Notes: generated from the sequence alone by a model not told the origin. A DNA stretch of 64,000 bases from Tritrichomonas musculus (GCA_039105265.1 JAPFFF010000009.1:3286001-3350000), one strand, 5' to 3'; positions 37,407 to 46,461 are shown, counted from the first letter of the stretch. Made by a program: numbers and translations.

Positions 37407-37652
37407 ATGAGCAAGTGGGGGACAATCATTGTTGAAGGAATTGATAATAATGGACCTCGTCATTATCCTCTTGATGACAAAGAAAGAAACATTACCAAGT
37501 TTCCAAAGAAAAAAAAGCGAGTAAACTTGTATAAAAACTATTATGAACATCAAGAGAAAGAAGAAGAAGAGAAAGAAGAACTTCAAGATGTAGGTGTTCA
37601 AACTGAAAAAACTGAACTACCTCATATAGACGAACTACTTAGTAAAATTTAA
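37407..37652 (+). CDS. Small charged element B protein (81 aa)
   Basis: MSKWGTIIVEGIDNNGPRHYP, a basic PKKKKRVNLYKNYY stretch, then an acidic EKEEEEKEELQ helix and DVGVQTEKTELP. The VQTE string resembles GVQTE/IQTD strings in other proteins of these elements (for example in the gene 28440-28964 and the penton-like proteins). ATTTTTATTTTTGT precedes the ATG. Function unknown. Confidence 0.55.
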   Translation: MSKWGTIIVEGIDNNGPRHYPLDDKERNITKFPKKKKRVNLYKNYYEHQEKEEEEKEELQDVGVQTEKTELPHIDELLSKI

Positions 37653-37687
37653 CTTCTTTTATTTTATTTTTTTTATTTTTGTCTTAA

Positions 37688-37936
37688 ATGAATAGCGCTA
37701 TTAACGGACTGAATAATGACGCATCAGCTCTATATACAAGATTTAAATTTATTAAAGACAAGATATTTGGAAAATGTATGAAAGAAGATGATGATAAAAT
37801 AGCTAGTCAATTCGATATAATGATAAATATAATCAAGTCATACAAAGAACTCTTTGAAGACATTGAAAAAGCTAAGTTATTATTGAAGTCAATTGATGCA
37901 CGTATCTCTATAGCTGAACATCAAAATAGACTATGA
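37688..37936 (+). CDS. Small helical element B protein (82 aa)
   Basis: MNSAINGLNNDASALYTRF begins a wholly helical protein with KIASQFDIMINIIKSYKELF and EKAKLLLKSIDARISIAEHQ, likely a short coiled coil. The start lies in TAAATG and ATTTTATTTTTTTTATTTTTGT lies upstream, much as for the preceding gene. The stop codon abuts the tandem array at 37937. Function unknown. Confidence 0.6.
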   Translation: MNSAINGLNNDASALYTRFKFIKDKIFGKCMKEDDDKIASQFDIMINIIKSYKELFEDIEKAKLLLKSIDARISIAEHQNRL

Positions 37937-38275
37937 GGGACCCGAGGTAGTTGTTTAGGTCCCTAGTAGTACTTCAAGAAAAAACAAGTAGTGGGGACCC
38001 GAGGTAGTTGTTTAGGTCCCTAGTAGTACTTCAAGAAAAAAACAAGTAGTGGGGACCCGAGGTAGTTGTTTAGGTCCCTAGTAGTAGTGGGGACCCGAGG
38101 TAGTTGTTTAGGTCCCTAGTAGTAGTGGGGACCCGAGGTAGTTGTTTAGGTCCCTAGTAGTACTTCAAGAAACAACAAGTAGTGGGGACCCGAGGTAGTT
38201 GTTTAGGTCCCTAGTAGTAGTGGGGACCCGAGGTAGTTGTTTAGGTCCCTAGTAGTACTTCAAGAAAAAAAACAA
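37937..38275. repeat. Subterminal tandem array with internal inverted arms, seven copies
   Basis: Each unit has GGGACC, then CGAGGTAGTTGTTTA, then GGTCCC, the outer six-base arms being complementary, followed by TAGTAGTA. Long units of about 58 bp add CTTCAAGAAA...CAAGTAGTG; short ones of about 39 bp do not. Long and short units alternate irregularly. Confidence 0.92.
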
Positions 38276-38282
38276 GTTGAAG

Positions 38283-38402
38283 AAAAATTTTTTTTATTTT
38301 TTTTTTTTTTTTTTTATTTTTTTATTTTTATCACGAGTTCGTGTTGACGTGTGGGCTTAAGCGTAGCGTGGCCCCTACGGAAACCGACTCGTATATACTA
38401 CT
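38283..38402. repeat. Right terminal region of element B
   Basis: A long T/A tract (38288-38330) is followed by a GC-rich stretch with the small palindrome CACGA-gt-TCGTG (38332-38343), AAGCGTAGCG, a GGCCCC run and the end CTCGTATATACTACT. Read inward the terminus is AGTAGTATATACGAG, like the AGTAGTAGTT end of element A. The partner repeat should lie beyond the left window edge. Confidence 0.75.
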
Positions 38403-38830
38403 TAAAATATTGAAAAAAATTCATAAAGCAATTTAAAAAAATATTTGGTGGAGAAAAAAACAAGTAAAATAGCATTTAAATATAAAAAACTAAATAAATT
38501 CAAAGGAAAAATGAATGTTGTCTTGAAACACCATTCAAAAAAAAAAGTATTCAATTTATTTTATTCTTAATTCTTATAAAATATTTCATTTTGCACCTAT
38601 TTGATTATCATATTTCAGTTCATGAGATCAAGTAAATTGTTTTAAATATATTTTCTACTGTTGCTTGATTTAGAAATCCTATATGGGATTGAGGATTATT
38701 TTTTTCAAAAAATCAACAATTATATCACAAATTCGTATGAAAAATTAATTTCAATAATTTTTTAAAAGGAAAAAATAAATTTCAAAAAATAAAAAAATAT
38801 ATAAGATCAATAATTCAGATTAAAGAATTT
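38403..38830. other. AT-rich flank between element B and transposase gene
   Basis: Nothing recognisable beyond A/T-rich sequence. The first six bases, TTAAAA or similar, would be one copy of element B's target duplication, but the other copy lies outside the window. Confidence 0.4.
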
Positions 38831-40291
38831 TTATTTCTTTTTGGGAGATGGAAAATATGTAAGAGTTATTGTTGTTTTTTGTTTCTTTTTATTTTTATTT
38901 TTATTTTTCTGATAAAAATTATTTGTCATTGGCATTCTTGATCGAAATAGTTGATTTAAATACGATTCTTCATAAAATCTAATTCGTTTAATCTGGGTTA
39001 AGTCAAAAGTAACTAATTCTGGAAATTGTGCAAAATTGAGATATAGAGTTGTGATGATTCCTATTTGTCGGAATGCAGATCGACAATTGATTGGATTTGC
39101 AACTTGATATAACGATTTGTGAATTTTTATAATTTGATTGCAAACTTTGGTTAATTCAGGATTAGCTCTAAAATTTGATTGAATCTGCTTCATACATCCG
39201 AAAATCCCAAGATCAAGCGGCTGGGATTGATCGGATGTATGAGCAGATAGAAAATGAATTGAGAGATTATGTAAGGTCAAATTAATTTGACCTAAAGCAT
39301 TTTTATGTGACTTGTAGCCGTCTAAGATTAAAACAGCTCTACCAAAGTATTGATATTGAATACGCAATCTTCTTAAATTAGGTAAAAAGCATGTGTTCAT
39401 CCAGAATAAAAAAGATTGCGTATTAACGTATCCAGAATCTGTATGAACCACCTGCAGTGACTCATATGGCAGGTGGTCATACAGATCTGTTTCTATTGTC
39501 TTGCGTTGTACTGTATACTGTGGCTTGCATCCAATCCCATTAAGATTGATGCAAGCCAAGCAAGTAGCGGTCTTAATTGAACGATCAACAGAGTATTCTG
39601 CTCTGGGCTTTGAAAAATTCTTTGGGACAATAACCACGGTTTCGTGGGCGTCTGCGAAATCAGATTGGCCCATCTCATCGACATTGAACACAAAAGGAGC
39701 CGGAACACCACTAACTTTTTGCGATAACTGCATAAGATTTGTTTCAACGTCGATGAGACTTGCTTCTACCCTGTCTTTGTCCATTGGAACACCAATGCAG
39801 GTCTTGTAATCATCACTAAATTTAGTATAAAACAAATGTCTTAATGTGTCTTGTGAGATATATTTTTTGAAATTTGTGTATATAAGGTCAGATATTTCGG
39901 CAAAAGTAGGATAAATCCGAAATGCTGGATTATACAAGAGTTGATTGATAAGGCCTCTTAAAATATTTAATTCATTATTATTTAAAGTGCAAGGTCTGCC
40001 ATCTACTCCAGGGCCACGAATGTAATTCTTCTCCATATCCCAAATAAGATGGCGGGATTCATTGAATAGCTTTCCTATTCTTTCATAGGAAACTTTTAGT
40101 GGCGGATTTCTTAAATGGCTGCATAAGACGCCAATTTGTTCGCAAAAACTTTCAGCCATAATGTAATCCATTTGGTTGATAGCAAAATTGAAAGCTGCTT
40201 TTTCTTCATCGGTGCCCTCAAATTGATTGACCATTTGCTTGGGAAGCAAGTATGGCTTATTTTGCTGGGCAGTGATGTTGTATCGCGACAT
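38831..40291 (-). CDS. DDE transposase, pogo/Tc1-like (DDE_1 type)
   Basis: A 486-aa protein. Residues about 60-165 look like helix-turn-helix DNA-binding segments (YERIGKLFNESR, TFAEISDLIYTNFKKYISQDTLRHLF). The catalytic core shows FNVDEMG (first Asp near 203), VLILDGYKSH (second near 322) and HTSDQSQPLDLGIFGCMK (third acidic residue near 361), the pattern of the pogo/Jerky-like DDE_1 superfamily. The C-terminus is a Lys/Asn-rich tail. All three acidic positions are present and the frame is intact. Flanking inverted repeats and TA duplication are not evident, so the gene may be domesticated or its ends degenerate. Confidence 0.88.
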   Translation of the reverse strand: MSRYNITAQQNKPYLLPKQMVNQFEGTDEEKAAFNFAINQMDYIMAESFCEQIGVLCSHLRNPPLKVSYERIGKLFNESRHLIWDMEKNYIRGPGVDGRPCTLNNNELNILRGLINQLLYNPAFRIYPTFAEISDLIYTNFKKYISQDTLRHLFYTKFSDDYKTCIGVPMDKDRVEASLIDVETNLMQLSQKVSGVPAPFVFNVDEMGQSDFADAHETVVIVPKNFSKPRAEYSVDRSIKTATCLACINLNGIGCKPQYTVQRKTIETDLYDHLPYESLQVVHTDSGYVNTQSFLFWMNTCFLPNLRRLRIQYQYFGRAVLILDGYKSHKNALGQINLTLHNLSIHFLSAHTSDQSQPLDLGIFGCMKQIQSNFRANPELTKVCNQIIKIHKSLYQVANPINCRSAFRQIGIITTLYLNFAQFPELVTFDLTQIKRIRFYEESYLNQLFRSRMPMTNNFYQKNKNKNKKKQKTTITLTYFPSPKKK

Positions 40292-40582
40292 TGGAAATAG
40301 TCTGAAATTAAATACTCATTCAATTTTCTGAAAAACAAAATTTGAATAGTGTTCACAAAAACCTCAACTTTTTCATTTGAATCTCAGAAATCAATTCTCA
40401 ATTTTTTTCTGATGACACAAACTTTTTGAAACAAAATAATGAAAGAAAAACCCAAAATGATCGCAAAAATTGTGAAATTTTTTTCAAAAAGTTATTGTTT
40501 CAATACTTTATTTTGTTACCCACTTTCCACTTTTCTGAGCTATTACAAATAACTTTGTGTAAATTCAATAGAATGAAGTGAT

Positions 40583-40620
40583 ATGTTATCTACTTTTTCA
40601 CGATGTTATCTACTTTTTCA
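40583..40620. repeat. 20-bp direct duplication
   Basis: ATGTTATCTACTTTTTCA occurs twice with a period of 20 bases. It lies upstream of the transposase gene start, about 290 bases away, and could be a decayed terminal or binding repeat. Confidence 0.6.
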
Positions 40621-40684
40621 TGGATCTTTATAAAAAATAAAGAATCGTTAAAAATTCATAAAATATTCCAACAAAAAGTCGATT

Positions 40685-40749
40685 TTTACATCGGCCATTT
40701 ATCGGAGGTTTTATCAATAAAAATTTCTTTTATCGATAAACCATCCCTG
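40685..40749. mobile_element. Solo end of a hAT-like element
   Basis: The end TTTATCGATAAACCATCCCTG nearly equals the reverse complement of the left terminus of the complete element at 45189 (TATCGATAAACATCCCTG). Preceding TATCGG strings are also family-like. No facing CAGGG end is found in the 2 kb to the left, so it is a truncated copy. Confidence 0.6.
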
Positions 40750-41188
40750 TAAAAAATGGATCTTTCGTGAATTGAATCATTTGAAAAACGTAATTATCAA
40801 TAAAATTCATCTACGTTTTCGAAAACATTATTAATATTGACTTAATGTTTTTTTGAACTAAAATTAATATATTATACTTCTTTTTGAACTTAATACCTTC
40901 CTTTTCCGGCATACTTATTCTTTTTATATAAATGATGATATTGATATAGATTTTTTCTTGTTTTTTACTTAATTAAATATATACTTCGTTCACTAATGTA
41001 TAGTCATGAATAATATATTATTTCTGAAAGCAATATTTAAAATTGATACAAAAGACTTAAATAAAATCGTTGACCTACCATAAATTCAAATATCATTCAA
41101 ATAATTGAAAGAGAACGATTATAAAGAGCAAATATTTAACCATTTTGCTTTAAAATACAAAAAAATTAATATATAGATTTAAAGAAAT

Positions 41189-42097
41189 ATGCTAGGTCAA
41201 AACTTATTGGGACAAAGACCCGCATCGCATTTTGATACTGCAGAAACAATTCATATCAGTGGAATGGCTTTATTAAAAATGCTAAAACACGGAAAATCTG
41301 GAATTCCGCTTGAGGTTGTTGGACTAATGCTAGGAAAATTTATTGATGACTATACAGTTTCGGTTGTAGATGTTTTCCCTACACCACAAACGGGAACTGG
41401 CACTTCTGTTGAATCAATTGATGAACAATTTCAAACTCAAATGAAGCATATGCTTGCGCTTACTGGACGAAAAGAAAATGTTGTTGGCTGGTATCATTCT
41501 CATCCAGGCTTTGGCGTTTGGCTCTCTAATGTCGATATAAATCAACAAATGTATTGGGAAAAATTAAACCCTCGCTGCATTGCAGTTGTTGTTGATCCTG
41601 TTCAAAGTGTCCGTGGAAAAGTTGTTATTGGCGCATTTCGTTGTATTGGAGATAATCCTCTCCAAATGCAACAGTTTGAAGAACCTCGTGAAACTACATC
41701 ATTTATAGGACACCTTGAAAAACCTTCAATTAAAGCTCTTGTCAGAGGTCTTAACAGGCTCTATTATCAAATGCCTGTTGTATATCGATTGAAAGAGTTT
41801 GAACAAAAAATGCTGAAATCATTAAATCGCCCAATTTGGAGTGCCGGATTTGAAACACCAAATTTCATTCAAAGAGATGAAAAGAATATTGAGAGGATTA
41901 AAAAAATGTCACAATGTGCAGAAACTTACAGACGAGGGATTCTTGAGGAAGAATCTATGAATGAGAGTGAACTTCTTGCTAGACATGTTGGGAAGATTGA
42001 TCCACAAGCATATATAAAAGAAAATGCTGAAGAGTTATCTGAAAACGGTGCTACTCAGATGGTTAGACTTCATCTTGATATATGTTCATTTTCATAA
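41189..42097 (+). CDS. RPN11: 26S proteasome regulatory subunit RPN11/PSMD14 (JAMM deubiquitinase)
   Basis: Zn-dependent deubiquitinase of the proteasome lid, which removes ubiquitin chains from substrates at the entry pore. The protein is 302 aa, near the usual 310. The MPN+ domain begins ETIHISGMALLKMLKHG. The active-site Glu lies in LEVVGLMLG near residue 50, and the JAMM motif HSHPGFGVWLSNVD is near 108-121. The canonical Cys of GFGCWLS is Val here. The insert-1 region YTVSVVDVFPTPQTGTGTSVE and the helical C-terminus (ARHVGKIDPQAYI) match the subunit. The start is the first ATG, preceded by AT-rich sequence. The stop overlaps a TAAA, the trichomonad polyadenylation tetramer. Confidence 0.96.
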   Translation: MLGQNLLGQRPASHFDTAETIHISGMALLKMLKHGKSGIPLEVVGLMLGKFIDDYTVSVVDVFPTPQTGTGTSVESIDEQFQTQMKHMLALTGRKENVVGWYHSHPGFGVWLSNVDINQQMYWEKLNPRCIAVVVDPVQSVRGKVVIGAFRCIGDNPLQMQQFEEPRETTSFIGHLEKPSIKALVRGLNRLYYQMPVVYRLKEFEQKMLKSLNRPIWSAGFETPNFIQRDEKNIERIKKMSQCAETYRRGILEEESMNESELLARHVGKIDPQAYIKENAEELSENGATQMVRLHLDICSFS

Positions 42098-42233
42098 ATT
42101 AAATCTATATTATTATTGATAACTTTTTAACTTTTCATTTTCGAACTTTTTATCATTCATGCCCTATCAAAAAGTAACCATATTTTTACCAAACCTTAAA
42201 ATTTAATAAATCTGATTTTCCTCAAATCAAATT

Positions 42234-42428
42234 ATGTCTATTCAATGCGAGTATCAACGATATCCTGAATTGATGAAGGCTCTTGACCTTTTTATGAGTA
42301 CTGATCCAAAATCTGAGGAGAATCTTTTAAAACTTTTTGAAGAAGCAGATCAACAAGCACAAATCAATAAAGCCAATAAAACCCAGCATCAATATCAAAA
42401 GCCTCGACCACCAAATAACAAACCGTGA
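42234..42428 (+). CDS. Possible small host protein (64 aa)
   Basis: Unrecognised. MSIQCEYQRYPELMKALDLFMSTD starts a helical, acidic protein (KSEENLLKLFEEADQQAQ) with a Gln/Pro/Asn-rich tail. Its composition and codon use are like those of neighbouring genes, and the frame opens right after an AT-rich gap of 136 bases. It could be a real small gene on the same strand as RPN11. Confidence 0.4.
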   Translation: MSIQCEYQRYPELMKALDLFMSTDPKSEENLLKLFEEADQQAQINKANKTQHQYQKPRPPNNKP

Positions 42429-43010
42429 TTGCTTTTTATTTTTAGGAAATAATTTTTCCAAGTTGTTCTTTTATCATTCAAAAGATGATATTTTGTAATG
42501 ATTAATTGTTGCCTCAATAAACGCTTATACAAAAAATTCAAGTTATTTGGATGTATTTTTTTTTTATTTTTAAAATATAGCAAAATTATATCAGATTTCA
42601 ATTTAATTAATGAATAATATTGATTTGCTTAAATCAAAACAAATTTATTTTCATATTCTCTACAATAGATTCATATTTTCAAACATTGAAAATATATTTG
42701 AATGAATTAAAATTAAGTTTATTGTAATCTATTACTCTTCTACTTTCACTTTTATTCACTTTGAATAAAAAAAAATTGGTTACAAAAGTGAATATTGTTT
42801 ATTTTTAAACATTTATTCAATATAAAGAAAAAAAGGAAAACACTATCATCCATTTATACTTAAATTGATATTTTAGAAACCAAATTATTTTATTTTATTT
42901 ACTCGTTTTCGTAAAAAAAAAAACGAACATTCACAAAAATATTGAAAACTTTGATATCTTTATTATAAAACCGCCCGAATTTAATGAAAAATTGAAAGAT
43001 GATTTATTTC
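42429..43010. other. AT-rich intergenic region
   Basis: No gene, repeat or RNA recognised. It contains several homopolymer A/T runs and a weak TTTTCGT...ACGAAC inverted pair near 42905-42930. Confidence 0.5.
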
Positions 43011-43015
43011 TCATA
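43011..43015 (+). promoter_or_regulatory. Possible initiator (Inr) of the PP2A scaffold gene
   Basis: TCATA fits the trichomonad Inr consensus TCA(+1)YW and would put the transcription start seven bases before the ATG, in the range of short 5' leaders known in Trichomonas. Chance occurrence is not excluded. Confidence 0.35.
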
Positions 43016-43019
43016 AAAA

Positions 43020-44777
43020 ATGGCTCGTCAACAAGCAGATCCATCATTTGTTCTTAACTTCTTTATAGAAGAACTTAATAGTGATAATGTTCATCACCGT
43101 CTTTTTGCTGCAAACAACATTTCTCTCGTAGCTGCTGCAATGGGTCCAGATCATGCTCGCACAGACTTGATGCAGTTTCTTATGTCAGCAAACCAGCTTG
43201 ACGGCGAAGTTCAAATGAGCCTTGCAGGAGGTCTTGGTACGCTAATTAAATATGTTGGAGGGGCAGAATATGCCCATGTTTTACTTGGGCCACTTAAAGT
43301 TCTAGCATCTGCGGAAGAGTCAATTGTACGTGATAAGGCAATTGAAAGTATGGGAACTATTTGCGATGCAATTCCAGCTGCAAACGCCGACACAAATTTG
43401 ATGACAACGTTCAAAGATTTAGCTGGAGCAGAATTCTTTACTGCTCGCGCTTCAGCTTGTGCATTTATAGTCAAAATTTATTCGAAGGTCAGCGATCCTA
43501 ACAAAACTCAATTGAGAAACATATTCAAAACTCTCGTCAAAGATGAAACTCCAATGGTTCGTCGTAGCGCTCTCAAATATCTTCCAAAGCTTTGTGAAGC
43601 TCTTCCAGCCAACATTATTATTGGCGAAGTTGCAAAAGAAATCTTAGAAAATAGCGAAAATGATGACGAAGATTCAGTACGTTTACTTTTACCAGCGACA
43701 TTATCAGTTATATCCGGAAAATTAAGTGACAACGAACGCTTAACGCTTATCATTCCTCTTGTTAAAAATATTGTTAAAGATGGATCATGGAGAGTTCGCT
43801 CTGCACTAGCAAATGAACTTCCTACTATCGCTAAACCTTTCACTCAAGAATCAGTTATGAACGATATTTGCCTTCTTTTATTCTGTTTAATGAGAGATCC
43901 TGAAGCTGAAACCAAAACAGCAGCTTGCAAAGCTATATCAGGAATATTAACTCTTCTTAAAGGACAAGAAGCATTTATTGCAGATAAATTTGTTCCTGAA
44001 ATCGGAAATTTGACAAACGATGGTGCTCCACAAGTTCGCCGTGAAGTTGCTTTACGCTTGATGGAATTGGCTTCTGTCATTGATCGTCATAGTGCAAATG
44101 CTTCAATCGTTCCTCTTTTTGTTCAAATTCTTCGTGAAAGTGATAATGAAGCCAGTGTTGCACTTCTTACTTCACTTTTGACATATGTTGATAAAGTTGA
44201 TTTAGCAGGAATGACACCAGCTATTTTACCAGTTATTCTTGAAATTGCTGGAGAAACACACTGGCGTGTTAAAGTTGTTATCATCAAATTGATTCCTTCC
44301 TTTGCAAATGTTTTAGGCATTGATGAATTCACCAAAAAGCTTTTCCCACTTGTAAACACTTGGCTTAGCGATTCCATTTATAGCGTTCGCGAACAGATGT
44401 CTTCACAATTAGGAGCACTTGTTCAACAATTTGGTGTTGACTGGGGAACCCAAGCTCTTGCACCAGTCATCCTTCAATTCAAGAACAACCAAAATTACTT
44501 GATTAGACAAGTTACATTAATGTGCGTTAATCATCTTCAAGGATTTCTTCCAATGAATGTCCTTGTTAAAAACTTCCTTCCAGTTGTCCTTCATATGTCA
44601 AATGATCGAGTTGCAAATGTAAAGTTCCAAGTTGCTAAAACACTTCTCTTATTTGTTGGTACAAACGAACCAAAAGTTAATCAGCAGGTTCAAGCATGCC
44701 TTAAAACTCTTTCAAATGATTCCGATACTGATGTAAAATACTTTGCTTGCATGGCTCTTCTCAAATGCCAATCATAA
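43020..44777 (+). CDS. PPP2R1A: PP2A scaffold subunit A (PR65), HEAT-repeat protein
   Basis: A 585-aa all-helical protein, essentially the standard length (589) for the 15-HEAT-repeat PR65 scaffold that holds the catalytic and regulatory subunits of protein phosphatase 2A. Repeats are visible at about 39-residue spacing, for example VRDKAIESMGTI, VRRSALKYLPKLCEALP, WRVRSALANELPTIAKPF, VRREVALRLMEL, WRVKVVIIKLIPSFA, VREQMSSQLGALVQQFG, and VKFQVAKTLLLF. HEAT 11-15 regions that bind the catalytic subunit (WGTQALAPVIL, NYLIRQVTLMCVNHL) are well kept. The 5' leader is very short. The stop codon overlaps TAAA. Confidence 0.96.
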   Translation: MARQQADPSFVLNFFIEELNSDNVHHRLFAANNISLVAAAMGPDHARTDLMQFLMSANQLDGEVQMSLAGGLGTLIKYVGGAEYAHVLLGPLKVLASAEESIVRDKAIESMGTICDAIPAANADTNLMTTFKDLAGAEFFTARASACAFIVKIYSKVSDPNKTQLRNIFKTLVKDETPMVRRSALKYLPKLCEALPANIIIGEVAKEILENSENDDEDSVRLLLPATLSVISGKLSDNERLTLIIPLVKNIVKDGSWRVRSALANELPTIAKPFTQESVMNDICLLLFCLMRDPEAETKTAACKAISGILTLLKGQEAFIADKFVPEIGNLTNDGAPQVRREVALRLMELASVIDRHSANASIVPLFVQILRESDNEASVALLTSLLTYVDKVDLAGMTPAILPVILEIAGETHWRVKVVIIKLIPSFANVLGIDEFTKKLFPLVNTWLSDSIYSVREQMSSQLGALVQQFGVDWGTQALAPVILQFKNNQNYLIRQVTLMCVNHLQGFLPMNVLVKNFLPVVLHMSNDRVANVKFQVAKTLLLFVGTNEPKVNQQVQACLKTLSNDSDTDVKYFACMALLKCQS

Positions 44778-45180
44778 AGTCATAAAGAAAAGATATTAAT
44801 ATATTTATTTCATTCGCAAATGCATCCGAGCTCTTGTATATAAACAATGAATTGTTCAATTTTATTTATCCTTTATAATTGGTATAATTTATTTTTTATA
44901 AATTACTTTTTATTAATTTGTGTAAATTTTATGACACCAGCATTCTATTTTAAAATAAATTGATTACCATTATTCTACATTCATCATCTAATACTATATT
45001 AATATAGTATTAGAGATACATATAGCATATAACATTATGAACTTCAGAGGATTGCTATTGACTATATGGAACAAGCATATCATCTATTTTTTAAATAAAT
45101 TAATAACAACAAAATTTTTCAATTGTTGATCCTTGTTAACATGATAAATAAATAAATAAAAATGTACAATAAATATATTA
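44778..45180. other. Intergenic region after PP2A gene
   Basis: AT-rich, no gene. It holds the 28-bp palindrome at 44987-45014 and ends in the target duplication of the hAT-like element. Confidence 0.5.
44987..45014. repeat. Perfect 28-bp palindrome
   Basis: TCTAATACTATATT and its exact reverse complement AATATAGTATTAGA meet with no spacer. It lies about 210 bases past the PP2A stop codon and could extrude as a cruciform. Confidence 0.9.
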
Positions 45181-45188
45181 ATGCAAAA

Positions 45189-46248
45189 CAGGGATGTTTA
45201 TCGATAGTGTCCGATAACGGTTAAATACGTTGCCAATATTATCGATATTATCGGGAGTAGAGTAGAATAACCGATACTATCCGATAATAAATATCATTAT
45301 CGATAAAAACGGTTTTTATCATGGCCAATAATGACCGATATTTTTAACTTTTTTAAGGTAAAGAAAAGATATTTACTAGAAATTATGGCTATTTAATTGT
45401 TATATAATTATATAAAAGTTATTTTTTCAAGTAATGACATATAAAAAAGCTTGTATGTACAAATGATCAAATTATTAAAAAAGATTTTTTATATTTCATA
45501 GGAAATTAACTTTTATTATAATAAAAGATAAGTAATATATTATAATTCTAATAATATTTAAGTATAAAATTTAAAATCAATAAAGATAATTTTATTTTGG
45601 CAAAATAATTAAATTTATCAAAAAGTGAACACGATAACTTTTTGTAAATTAATAAAATTCTCTCCATTTCTCTAAATATTTTTAGACTTGATATTCTTTT
45701 AATAAAAAAAAAAAAAACGCAAATTATTTTAGTAGCATTGCATTAATATTTCATTACATATTAAGATTCGTTAATTTGCAAATATGGAAATAATTTAATA
45801 CTGAGAAGATATGAGGAAATTATCGTCTTATAACTTTGTTCTTAATAATAATCTTTTTTTGTTGGCCAATTGGTTCTTTTTTAAAAATTTTGAAAATAAT
45901 CTTTTTATGTATCAATCAAAAACCTGATTTTTTAGCTTCTCATTATTATATTGGACATATAATGCACCCTGACCTTATTTCGCTTATTTCAGCATGCACT
46001 ATTGAAGTACAATTAAAAATATAAAATTCCAAATTTTATTCAAAAATGTAAAAAAAAAGTATGGAAATTTTATTATAAAATATCGGAGAATATCGAACCG
46101 TAACCGTCCGATAGTGACCAAATATCGGCGGTTTTGCTTAACGTATTTATCGATAATTATTGGTTATCGAACAAATTTTTATCGATATTATCGGACTATC
46201 GATAATGAGCCGATAATCGATATTTATCATCATCGATCGACAACCCTG
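45189..46248. mobile_element. Non-autonomous hAT-like transposon, 1,060 bp, with 8-bp target duplication
   Basis: The ends are CAGGGATGTTTATCGATA on the left and, read inward, CAGGGTTGTCGATCGATG on the right, the CAGGG terminus being typical of hAT elements. The flanking octamer ATGCAAAA is present on both sides (45181-45188 and 46249-46256), a perfect target duplication. Subterminal regions on both sides are dense in ATCGATA and CGATAATC variants, likely transposase-binding sites. The interior has no transposase frame; a 62-codon open stretch at 45836-46024 is probably chance. Confidence 0.9.
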
Positions 46249-46441
46249 ATGCAAAATAATAATAATTAATTTAATTTCATGGGCATGAGCTTGAAATGGA
46301 AGAAGTTGAAAAAAATCGGAATGAAATATTTTATTTTCAATTTTCAAATGTTTCACAAAATTGAAATCACAAAAATTTGAAAGCAATAGAATAAAACCGT
46401 CGACCAAAAAAGGTATGAGAGTTTTTTTTATATAAAAACAT

Positions 46442-46451
46442 TCACTTCATT
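46442..46451 (+). promoter_or_regulatory. Possible Inr of the PDI-like gene
   Basis: TCACT and TCATT overlap-adjacent strings lie 11-20 bases before the ATG at 46462, and both fit the trichomonad initiator consensus TCAYW. Confidence 0.35.
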
Positions 46452-46461
46452 TGACCATTTA

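Larger units (their letters stand above)
22081..38402. mobile_element. Polinton/Maverick element B (interrupted by element A)
   Basis: Carries polymerase B, major capsid protein, packaging ATPase, integrase, penton-like protein and adenain-type protease. Its right end is placed at 38402, where the inward-read terminus is AGTAGTATATACGAG. On the left its polymerase gene is cut by the end of element A at 22080, so the rest of B should lie left of A, beyond the window. Protein similarity to A is moderate with the same gene order in the capsid module, so the two are distinct lineages. Apart from the insertion, about one break is visible. Confidence 0.93.

Noticed and set aside
37937-38275. Possible CRISPR-like array with palindromic repeats
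   Set aside because: The intervening sequences are the same in every unit, so there are no spacers; it is a tandem satellite.
45836-46024. 62-codon open frame within the hAT-like element
   Set aside because: Hydrophobic low-complexity peptide with no transposase motif; expected by chance in AT-rich DNA.
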